DNA of 64,000 nt from NCBI RefSeq assembly GCF_002443255.2, contig NW_019211460.1:26022882-26086881 (forward strand), in the 5' to 3' direction. Positions 1 through 9,200 of this stretch are shown one piece after another. The translations under genes and the position numbers were made by a program. Each line of letters begins with the position of its first letter. Position 1 is the first letter of the stretch. The notes beneath the pieces are model-generated. The model saw only the letters and a list, made by a program, of their open reading frames with translations. It made no database searches and was not told the origin of the DNA. Source of the stretch: Varroa destructor. Its lineage: Eukaryota > Arthropoda > Arachnida > Mesostigmata > Varroidae.

Positions 1-118
1 ATTCTTGTATACACGTATTTTCTAAATATCAGGGTATATACATACATACTTCCGAACGTGACTGTTACAATATTTCCTTTATCGATCTTTCTATTTCGGG
101 TTACTGCTGTTTTGACAG

Positions 119-355
119 AGTCGTCCAGTGCCTTTTGAGTGCGCCTCTTTGGCTGTGTCGCCTGAAAAGGTTGTTCGAAAGCAAGTTCAACCTCCGGAAT
201 GGACTGAAGCTTCTTACCGCGTTGACTCCGAATCCTTCTTTACTGCCACTGGTCGAGAGTCAAGGAATAGCATACTTTCAGGAAAACAATCTTCTATAGC
301 TTCCACAACAGAGACACTCAGCGCAAACAACAGCATCACCGGCCACCAAAAGGGA
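119..355 (+). CDS. Internal exon 1 of unidentified multi-exon gene (gene A)
   Basis: An open frame of 79 codons follows a good acceptor (pyrimidine-rich, ending TTTTGACAG) and ends at GGA|GTAAGG, so both edges are phase 0. The peptide is polar and low in complexity: basic and Pro-rich at first, then Ser/Thr/Asn-rich (about residues 45-79), which suggests a flexible linker between folded domains. No start codon precedes it in frame, so the gene begins left of the window. It joins in frame with the exon at 1664, whose coding character is strong. I do not recognise the protein. The acceptor could lie a few bases further right, since other AG dinucleotides occur there. Confidence 0.7.
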
Positions 356-759
356 GTAAGGAACTGAACAGTTACTTAACAGACAAATGCATTTAATACA
401 ATTTGATTACCTTATATATAGAATATATTTTCTTATGTAAGATAGAAATATATTGATGATCCGTGTTTGTATTTATGCTTGTAGCATTCCAAATAATTAA
501 AATGCACCAAAAATTGATAAATATACAAGCCTTTCAAGCTTGATAAAAGCATTTCCTTAAAAATAATAAATAAAAAATAAAAATAAATAAAAGGAATCCT
601 ATGAAAGGTACAAATGAACAATGAGGTTATGCGCATTGGAAATGCATGTAGTAGATTGTCGAAAAAATATTGACCGTTTTTAAAATAATAATTGAAGCTA
701 ATATTATTTTCATTTCAAAATAACATTACTAAACGGAATATGCACTGTTTTGATTGATG

Positions 760-1470
760 ACTTTCTACCCCATTTTTCTGGTAACACCGCAACCCATCAT
801 TGTAAACTTCTGTGGCCGAAAAATTAAAATAAGCGATTTTTGAGTTCAAAAGCGTAACACTAAGTAAACACCACTAAGGGTGTTCCTGCAAAGAGCGAAA
901 TAAATGATAGTCTGATGGTGCAAGATCCGGGCTAAATGGTGGATGTATTAAAATAACTTATCTAACTTCTCTCAGTTCTTGCTGAGTAGTTAAAGATATA
1001 TGTCGTCTGGAACTTTCATGATTGAAGAACATTTTCTTCTGTGCCAGGCGGCAGTACGATTCGTTTCTAATCCCACCGAACATACACCATCACGTTGTTT
1101 AGGATCAGTCTAAGCTTCGTTATAGATTGAACAGTACCGTTTCTTATTTTCAAATTACTATTCGTTTTTCGACACCATTATCAACCTCTTTTAAAATAAC
1201 CTGATTTTGTTGCGTTACGTTATCTTCCGCAGCTGAAGGGGTTACTAATAGGATAACTCATTTCGGTGTGACACCAGTTTTTTTTCGTGGTTAGCCAGCT
1301 TGCCTTACGCCTTTTGAAAGTGTTTAATGGTGGATTTTAAGTGATATCAACGCTATTTACGTGTCGACCTCGCTTAACTTTTTAAACATTTTCTGTAATT
1401 AGTTGACCGCTACGAGGAGCATCTTTTACACCTAATTTCCAGAACGAAAGCGGCTGAACCATCTTTAGAC
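760..1470 (-). mobile_element. Decayed mariner (irritans-like) transposase remnant
   Basis: Read on the minus strand, the order of a mariner transposase is preserved in broken frames: WFSRFRSGN (1435-1461), DAPRSG (1406-1423), STIKHFQKA (about 1315-1342), KLANHEKKLVSH (about 1270-1305), VMVYVRWD (1070-1093), HPPFSPDLAPSDYHLF (about 895-945) and LPEKW (770-784). Mariner transposases use a D,D34D triad. The third Asp, in SPDLAPSD, is intact. The first region reads GVEKR where GDEKW is usual, and the second reads NHESSRRH where DNARPH is usual. Several stop codons and frame changes also separate the blocks, so the copy is dead. Terminal inverted repeats and TA target duplications were not found. 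It lies antisense inside the first visible intron of gene A. Confidence 0.92.
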
Positions 1471-1663
1471 TATTTTAGCATGTCTACGCCTGCAAAATAT
1501 CAGGTTTACCGACTTATACTAACGCCGACCCGTGCGATTTATACTGCCTGAGACACGAGACAATGCTATTTAGCTAGAAAAATGTTAGTGCTTTTTCAAC
1601 AAGCTGATATATGATGTGTGTTCTCTTACTTACTTTGCTTTGTGTTGCCCTTGTACTTTGTAG

Positions 1664-2665
1664 TCAAGTTCTCCAGTTCCGGTATATGATTGCGGTCTGC
1701 CATACTTCCTTGGTGTTGTTCTTCCCGGCGTTGTAACACATTTCAATCTTCCTGCGCCGTTCTGTTCGGAGATCAGTGTAAAGTCTTATCTCAATGGCCA
1801 GCCACTTGCTCTATGTCACGTGTCACGAAATTCGGATCAGCGTAGCCTCCGAGTCTCGGTGCAACCTCCTCCGGATACCTGTGGAAATATATCAGTAATC
1901 TTAGAATTCAACTCTCAGTTAGTTATCCAACTGGCTGCTTTGAGCATGCTGCCAGTTCTAGCGCTTCCAGATCAAATTCTACTTGCTCCCAATATTCCTA
2001 CGAAGGTTAACCTTCGATCAACAATTCGATTCGCGCAGCCACTGCAATTAAATGTAGTTTCGACAATGGTAACGTCGAAGGAAGTGAAACTTCTACCAGA
2101 TGACGGAAACTTGTCCTTGGAGGTAACAGCGAAGGAAAGCGACAAGGTGCTCGATTTACAATTGATGAGTGACGGAAACACAGTAGCGTCATTGCAAAAA
2201 CAAGTCGCAGTTCGCTTCCCACAAATCTCTCTTCGTGGAGAACAAGCACAAGATGTTTGCATCTTAGCTGTCAAGAATGAGGAGCGGTTTCCGGTCGAGG
2301 TTAGGCTTAGCGATGATTTTGGTGGACTGTCGTATTCGAAGGAGGTGCGCGTTCCTGAACGCCAGACATTGCAGGTTACAGTACGAACCGAGACGGTTCG
2401 TTATGGCCAGCCCGACCCTGTGGTAACTTTTAATGCGGAATTGCTCTCGCCTGTGCAGATTCCCCTACCCTTGACAAAATGTCGCGTTGCGTTGGTTCCT
2501 ACATTTGTAGACCTAAAACCTGATCTTGCACGTTTCGTGTGGATCGCAGAAAAAGAGCTAGTATTTACAATGTCGAATAGCCAACGAAGTGTTAACCGAA
2601 AGCCTTCACCATGGAAAAGCGTCGTCAGGATATCGCCCTGCAACTTTATCTCGGATTATCTTCAG
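1664..2665 (+). CDS. Large coding exon 2 of gene A, beta-strand-rich
   Basis: This is the best coding evidence in the window: 334 open codons after an acceptor reading TTTGTAG, ending CTTCAG|GCAAGT, which is a textbook GC-type donor in phase 0. The product is rich in alternating hydrophobic and polar residues with few charged runs (for example SVILEFNSQLVIQLAALS and SLRVSVQPPP), as in tandem Ig-like or beta-sandwich domains; there is no clear membrane span or signal peptide. Reading past the donor hits a stop at 2702-2704. The fold suggests a scaffold or trafficking-type protein, for example the C-terminal sandwich domains of large TRAPP II subunits, but no diagnostic motif proves this and I leave it unnamed. 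Confidence 0.9.
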
Positions 2666-2811
2666 GCAAGTGCCACTGTATTGCACAATTGTTATAGTTC
2701 GTAATGACGTGTGACCTTGAACCTGGCGTCCCGATCTTCTTCAAGCGATGATACAATTAGGTGCCCGTAACTACTGTCCGCATTGTCTTGTTAATTGGGC
2801 CCTTATTTTAG

Positions 2812-3027
2812 GTTTTGGAAGAACCAAGCGATCCAACGAGGGTCTTGCTACGCGTTAAGCGCCCACCTCGTCTAATCGTTGGAACCTTGCGCTTCTTCCG
2901 GTGCAACGAAGCAGTTCCATATGGACTTCGTTACCCAATACTAGCACCAGAGCAGCCCTCGTTACTTTGGTACACTGCTTCAAACAATGCGACGTCGCGA
3001 GTCTATCAAATGCCCCTTGATGGAAAG
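2812..3027 (+). CDS. Coding exon 3 of gene A
   Basis: The exon follows an acceptor ending TTATTTTAG and ends GGAAAG|GTAGTC, 72 codons, phase 0 at both sides. The intron between 2666 and 2811 is 146 bases and starts with GC rather than GT. The peptide continues the beta-rich style of exon 2 (RPPRLIVGTLRFFRC, then YGLRYPILAPEQPSLLWYTA) with no membrane segment. In-frame joining to the exons on either side supports one transcript. The protein family is not recognised. Confidence 0.85.
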
Positions 3028-3418
3028 GTAGTCTCATCGTCAATTCGTTCGAGGATATAATTGTGTAAATGAACCTTCGAAATGATCAAACCAACTAGAT
3101 TTTTTTGATGGCCTAATCTGGTGATTACGAATTGTTAGTACACTTGTTTTTTATTTTTTACTAATGATATCCACATGTTCATATACTGCTGTGTTAACAA
3201 AACAACTATTTTATACGTTTCAAATAAAGTAAAATTAAAAAATAAGCAAGATGAGAATACATTCAAACATTTGTGGTTGTCGATAGAAATTGTCCTGAAT
3301 ATTTATACCATTTTCTAGTCTAACTTGCGGGTTCAACCGGTACTGAAGAATAATTTTACCAGACTGTAATACCAAATACCAAACTAAGAATTATTAAATT
3401 AGACACATTCAATTGCAG

Positions 3419-3724
3419 CTTCGTGTCTCGAACGACGGTCGATGTGCTGTGTTTGTGATGGTCGTAGATGGTGGCCATCGAAATGGGGAAATCATAGCAC
3501 CAGGAGCATCTACGCAGCTCACAGTTCGAGAGCCTTGTCGGATTGTCTATGGGCTGGAATGCTGGCGTATTTTAGTACGTTATCGAACGGCGGCACACCG
3601 AGCGGAAATCCAGGCGCAGATACGCCATACAAATGCCCGTCCTGGACTCGAACCTGAGTATTTAATGATTGAATTTCGAAACGAGTCGAATGAATCTACA
3701 GTGGACAAGGGCGCCGCTGATAAG
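3419..3724 (+). CDS. Coding exon 4 of gene A
   Basis: A good acceptor (CAATTGCAG) and donor (GATAAG|GTAAGG) bound 102 codons in phase 0. The peptide begins LRVSNDGRCAVFVMVVDGG and passes through REPCRIVYGLECWRILVRY, again strand-like, then becomes polar and charged towards the donor (RNESNESTVDKGAADK), which probably forms a surface loop or linker. The two Cys flanking RIVYGLE may be structural. No catalytic motif is visible. Confidence 0.85.
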
Positions 3725-3982
3725 GTAAGGTTGCTACACTACTTGCTAGGTCCCAGAAACAGGCTTGTTCTTGAGCAAGTGTTGTTGCCAAGCCTAATAA
3801 TGCGTACGACCTTTTACTGTTAGATAGATCATTTCTGCGCGCACTTATCGCAACAGCTTACGGTGACTTCTTTAACTTTTAGCTTCCATTTTCAATGCGC
3901 CCTACTCCGTGTGTAATAGACGTTTTACCGTACTTAAGTCTTTAACGTGTATCCGGTCTTCTTTCTATGTATTATGCTGTAG

Positions 3983-4096
3983 CTTCCCGATGATGCACAG
4001 TCGCTCATTCGACTTTACCAGCTCTTTATGACTACCGTGGAGGAGATTCACGTCCAAGGACCGGAGCCCGAGGCAAGCACGTTCTTTGCGGCATGA
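3983..4096 (+). CDS. Exon 5 of gene A; either the last exon or spliced at a GC donor
   Basis: The exon starts after GCTGTAG in phase 0 and encodes an amphipathic stretch (SLIRLYQLFMTTVEEIHV) followed by QGPEPE. At 4072/4073 stands CCCGAG|GCAAGC, a strong match to the GC-AG donor consensus and again phase 0. If unspliced, the frame adds seven more residues and stops with TGA at 4094-4096. Because the exon 2 donor is also GC type, both outcomes are realistic. If the GC donor is used, the next compatible exon is at 11701 (or a weak one at 8283). An AATAAA occurs near 4451 and could serve a transcript ending here. Confidence 0.75.
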   Translation, partial: LPDDAQSLIRLYQLFMTTVEEIHVQGPEPEASTFFAA

Positions 4097-5118
4097 CCAT
4101 AAACGCGCTGCTGTCATCGTACGGAGTTTGCTAGAAGAACAAAAAAAAATATCTGTATATACAGACAGTTGGAAAATGAATCTGGCATCAGAAGTTATTT
4201 TAGAAAACAGCTTAAGGAGGGTTCAATGGGTCACTCCATGGAATGGTCGCTTTGTATAGTGTCTGTTGTCCCGCGATTGAACCAAACTGTTGATAGCTAG
4301 TCCACTCAACTTTAACTGAATATAGCACATTGACAATGAAAGCGCCATATTGAGGCATTGTAAATATGACATTGAATGAGAAATCGTCACTCGATATGGT
4401 TTAGCTATCGAGGGTCATATTTTAGCAGTCGAATAGAATATGCTATTATAATAAATGTTTACCATCTATTTATTTATCAACTGAGTGTTTAATTAAGCTA
4501 TATAAGAAATATTATTGATCATAAATGTACATGTAAAACCAAGTGTGCAAATCCAACTTTGCACTTCACCTGAGAAATACAACCCTTCTTTCACACTTTC
4601 CACGTTTACTAAAAATGTTTGTAACAAAAACCTAAAAACATACTCTAGTTTGTTCTACAACAGGCTCTAAAATCTTCGTGCAGCTTTCAACTTTTTTTTT
4701 CATTTTTTTAACCTAATGCCTGTCGAAGTTAGACTAAATAGTATAAATTGTACGTGCTAACAGACTTGAATCGGTACTTATTTCTGCTGAATAGGAATAT
4801 ATCGATTTTTTTTTTCGTTCACTTACCCGTAATAATACTTAGTAGTAATTAACAAGGCAGAAAGGAAGACACCTAACTGATGGAAACGGGATACTCGCAA
4901 AGCGCTCAACTAGTGTTCGCGCTCAACTAGTGTTCTAAAGCATGAAAAGTTCCATCTCAATTAATTGAAGTTGCTAACATGCGTTTTTAAAGAACTTCGT
5001 ATAATTTGTGGATAAGTTAATAAAGGATACCTTGTATTCTATCTGTACTCCTTTCTTTTCCCAGCCATATTGCCTACAGAGTTGTGTAAGCAGCTAAGAA
5101 GTGCCAGCAAATTATTAA
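4097..5118. other. Non-coding AT-rich stretch
   Basis: No supported exon. It holds short homopolymer runs and one perfect 17-base tandem duplication, listed separately. It is the 3' flank of gene A or the left part of a long intron, depending on whether the GC donor at 4073 is used. Confidence 0.6.
4902..4935. repeat. Perfect 17-bp tandem duplication
   Basis: The unit GCGCTCAACTAGTGTTC is present twice head to tail without mismatch (4902-4918 and 4919-4935). It lies about 190 bases from the edge of the viral fossil, outside any exon. A recent slippage event or a small duplication from break repair would explain it. Confidence 0.95.
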
Positions 5119-6105
5119 CTAGCCGTTACAGACAGCCCAACGGTAGTTGAATAGTAGATTTGAAAAATAATATATTGTAGAAGGCATATATAGGAAGTCT
5201 CTCGATATTTCGAGGTTCACGTCTGATATCGCCATCAGGCATTCCATTATCGTAAATGTGGGATTGAAAGAAACCAGTTGGATATGCTTTAGCCGAACTG
5301 ACTGCATCATTAAGACGATTGCCATCGAAAATCGACCTGGGTTTATTAAGCAGCCATACTGGAGTTTGTGGATTTCCAATAGATCCGTCGTATTGTTGAA
5401 TAACTCTTGTGACAATCTTCTTGTTACATATCCGCTGCACCGCTGGGCATCCTTTTTTTCAACTTTGTAGGGGTAGCAGTCGTGTATTTTAAGTAATTCG
5501 TCCCAAGGGATCCAGCCGTAAAAGTCGTCCAGGATTATCGTTTCCTCCTGTCGATAATTATGCCACCATTGTGATCTGTTTTTATAATACACTGAGGTGG
5601 TAGAAGCGGCTTTAGAAGCAGCACGTGATTTGCCCGTACGAGACAGACCAAATAGGATGTAAACGTTAAATCGAAAGTTACGAGGTTTAATTGCAACCAA
5701 GAGATTTCGTAATTCAGATAATCCTCGGTAGAAACGAACGGAAGTAATTGGGTGTTCTTGAGTCACTTCGCATAGGTTTTTTCTGTCATGAACCAGAGAA
5801 TTGACGGTGTCCTGAAGGTCACTTCTCCCGCCTTGAGTTCTGGGTTGTCCAAATTCTTGAAAGGAACCAGACTTGCAACAATACTGTTTATTTTTAATTT
5901 CGGTTCCTTTTGTGGGTTCGATGTGGCAGTTAGGTGGTAGTTGAAGTTGAAATGTCAGGGTATATTAAACCTAACATAGCCTTGGAGATGAGGAATATTA
6001 GTCGCGGGCGAATATGAGGTAGCCATTGTTAAAAAGTGAGTTTCCGACGTTGATTAGTTGGTTAATGTTTTTTCAGTATAGTTGTTTACCGTAAACACCC
6101 TGTGT
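5119..6105 (-). pseudogene. Endogenous cyclovirus-like Rep fossil (CRESS-DNA virus)
   Basis: This is a fossil of the replication-associated protein of a circular Rep-encoding ssDNA virus. Minus-strand reading gives the motifs in family order. HUH motif I-like FTVNNYT is at 6075-6095. Motif II HLQG is at 5979-5990, in the same frame as motif I. Motif III YCCKSG, with catalytic Tyr and Lys kept, is at 5866-5883 in another frame. In that same frame follow Walker A GLSRTGKS (5626-5649) and Walker B ILDDF (about 5521-5535). The residues KNRSQWW before Walker B and YGWIPWDELL after it are typical of circovirus and cyclovirus Rep. Damage: a stop at 6054-6056, at least one frame change between motifs II and III, probably another near 5440, and no recognisable motif C. 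The open stretch from 5964 to 5119 is one frame. It cannot encode a functional Rep. Best placement is cyclovirus-like within Circoviridae; a related unclassified CRESS lineage is the alternative. Confidence 0.93.
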
Positions 6106-6154
6106 ATAGTAGTTGACACTGTTAAATGTTTGAGTTGTGTCAAGTTTACATATA

Positions 6155-6188
6155 GCGAAGTGAAGGCATAGTTTACCCTTCACTTCGC
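6155..6188 (+). promoter_or_regulatory. Fossil viral replication origin stem-loop
   Basis: A perfect 12-bp inverted repeat (6155-6166 with 6177-6188) encloses a 10-base loop, CATAGTTTAC. The circovirus/cyclovirus nick-site nonanucleotide is TAGTATTAC; the loop contains TAGTTTAC (6169-6176), the same motif with one A missing. It lies about 60 bases upstream of Rep motif I, where the origin sits in these viruses. The motif reads on the strand opposite to Rep, the arrangement described for cycloviruses rather than circoviruses. Stem, loop position and proximity to Rep make chance unlikely. Confidence 0.8.
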
Positions 6189-6224
6189 GACACACCTCTC
6201 AGCATTTGTAAGATGATAGAAATG

Positions 6225-6232
6225 TATAAAAG
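6225..6232 (+). promoter_or_regulatory. TATA-box-like sequence beyond the origin
   Basis: TATAAAAG lies about 40 bases past the stem-loop on the side where a cyclovirus capsid gene would begin, on the matching strand. It could be the remnant of a viral capsid promoter. No capsid-like basic N terminus follows: the nearest ATG frames stop within a few codons. In AT-rich DNA such a match is common. Confidence 0.25.
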
Positions 6233-6239
6233 GGAGTAA

Positions 6240-9200
6240 GCGGCCAAGATAAGATTAGGTTGAAAGTGTCACTTGAGTTGATAGCATCGCTAAATGAGGC
6301 AGACCCCCCTAGTTCCTATCAACGCTTTTTTGAGCCTTTTTTTTTTTCCTAAACTGACTAGCAAGCTTTCGGGACGCCGCAGCAGGTTCTCAGCTGTTCT
6401 TAAGATTACTACGCTTATCCAATGAATGAGAATACCACACTGTCGTAATGTTTGTGAATTGGACATTTATCGCATTCCCTAACCAATACTGCAGAAAAAA
6501 TTCATTCAAAAATTATTTAAAAAACGATGCTACATGTGTCACTGTCGGGTAAAAACAAGTAGGTATATTATATTGATGATTCAACTCGCTTAAACTAAGC
6601 CATATGATGACTGTGTCTAGAAGTGTCAAACACAATACTATCAAGTTTTTGTAGCTTCAACAGAAATAAACAAACTTGTTGATTACAGATTCCATACAAC
6701 GCCTTAGAAATGCAGTACCTTTAACTGACCTTGTGGTAGATCATTGACTTGACAAGGGCCTCTTCAGCGATAAGTAATACTGAACTATCTGAAAATAAGT
6801 GTATCCAACATAGGAAAATCTGTATGAGAGGACGTTCACAATATCTATACTGATTTCGCAAAATAAAAACAGCAGCCATTGACTGTCTTAATAAAGTTGT
6901 ATCAGTCTGCGCCCATCGCCTGTCATTGACAGATGAAAATACTTTCTTAAATACATTGCAGGAGAAACCTGATTAAGAGCTGGCCCAGTTTGTCGACGCC
7001 ACCGACGTGGGCCCCGTTAGCATATATTAATTATACTTATCTAGTTAGTTTAGTTGATCTACAGTTGTTTACTGGAGTTAATAACTATACGATAGTTAAT
7101 CTGTTTTATCGGATTGGTTTTTAACTTCTAATGGTGGCCCCGTTTCTTTTTTGTATTAGCACTCAGTGATAGTAGTCACTCTGCCTGTTTATTTTGTTAA
7201 TACAGCAAAAGTTTCATAGGATAATTTGATATAATACGAATTTCTTTGTGTACGGCGAAAGAATCCAAGGTACAAAAACATTTCGGCGGAAAGTCGAAAA
7301 ACTGTACGCTTTGCTGCTGATCACTTACGAATTCGCCCAATTCAATTATGACAATCAGCCTGATTAAATCAAACACTGATTTGGTCTAAAAAATTGTAAT
7401 TCATTAGTAGAAAAATGTTTGGTGTCAGCATTTATGCTGTTACCTTTTATTATGGCTGCAAAAAGCATCCGCTGTCATATTCAAGCAGATGACTCATCCT
7501 CAAAAACTTTTTTAGCTATTGGGGAATTTAAACACGGGCCCTCATTTAGTAGACGTAATGAACTGGTAAAAATGGCGGCCTAACTGTATTTTGAGTCTCT
7601 TAGGAAAAATTAAATAAGTTTGCATAATACAATTTTTTTTTGACATTCTTCGAAGAGAAACTCCGCAGAGCCGTTAAATAGAAAATAAATGAAGGCACTG
7701 TTTAGCAAAGTATAGTTCAATAAAGGAGTTTGCATATTTGATAAAAAGTAAACAGGGAAAAAAGGAGGCGAATGAGTTTATCAATAGGAGGATTGACAAT
7801 TATTCTCTCTTCGCGCGGTTTTTAAAAAAAAATAAATCGAGACTCGCTACACCTCGTGGACTAAAAAATGTTATTAATAAGTGTAATTAAAGAGCTCTTG
7901 TATGTTGTCTGAGTTGTAACAATAATAATTAATAGTGGTAGTAACTTCGTCGCACGTGCTTGGAATAGAAATGAGATTATTGCTCTGTATTTGGGAAGAG
8001 TGTATCGAAAATATAACAAAGAAGTCTAGTACGGGTAGACATCTAAAACATCTGAGGAAAGGTCAGATTTATTTCACATTTAAGATTACTGATGCATTGC
8101 GGATAAAGTGAAAATGTTGTAAAAGACTAACATGCAGGAAAAAGTGCAGTTTAATTGTTCAAGCAATATATAATAACTAATAGCTGCCCTTATTGTAAAC
8201 TAGGCACTGTTTTCTGGAATTTTAAAAGAAAAGCCAGCTTCACATTTTTACAGGTTTACAGTGATACGCTATTTCGAAGCAGATGTTCCTCTTCATGTTG
8301 TATGCAGCAGTAGATGATGACAAGAGCACGTTGGAGGTAAAGCTCATGATTCTCATTTTTAGGAGAAGTTTTTTCTAAACATATGGACACTTATTTATTT
8401 CTAAGTTTCTAAATTATTTCTAAGCAACGTGCGGCGTTTCCATATGAACCATACTAAGTTTTTGGCCGAAATGTGATGGCCGAATCGGCTCGGATGTTCA
8501 CAATGCAAACGTGACAAAGCGGGCTGTGAGTAATGAAAATTGCCAAGTATTTATAGCTTTCTTTTTTATATCATTGTTTTCCGCACTGTAAAGATAAATA
8601 ATACGTTAGGCAAATCGTCTCATAAAGTGAAACAGGAGAAGTTTATGGTCTTGTATATGACAACGCTATTACTCTAAGGCATTTATGTGTAAAATTATGT
8701 GTGTCATGTTCGCTTGCTGAAGTAAATCTTTAAATATATAAGGAATAAGAGCTATCCATAGCGAAATATGAGAAAATTAGATATAGATCTAGTTCCACTG
8801 CAGACACATGTTTTATTACTCGGCATACTAAATTCTGGTCAATGTGGTAAACCTAATTATAGTTTTTTAATATTATATAAAGTTAATTTTATTTATTATT
8901 TTATTTAACTACAATGAACATAATGCTTGCCAAGGGTCGAATGGGATCATTGTTTCTTTAAGAAATATCCAAACAACGTGGCGTTGATGGCCTGGAACAG
9001 AATGATGCTCATAACCCCATAGCGAAGTGGTAAACCTCTTTGAGTACAATCGAATTGCGTAATATTCCGTTTGCTTGAAAACGGTTAATTAGAAGGCATA
9101 AGGATTCTAATCTGTCACGCTAATAAAATAATCACAGGGTGATTTTTAAGGTTATTCAGCGAGATATGGATGCAGTGACACGGGAAATCATCAAAACCAA

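Noticed and set aside
5990..6002. TAATATTCC near Rep as alternative nonanucleotide
   Set aside because: It lies within the Rep coding fossil next to motif II, has no flanking stem, and the stem-loop at 6155 is a far better origin.
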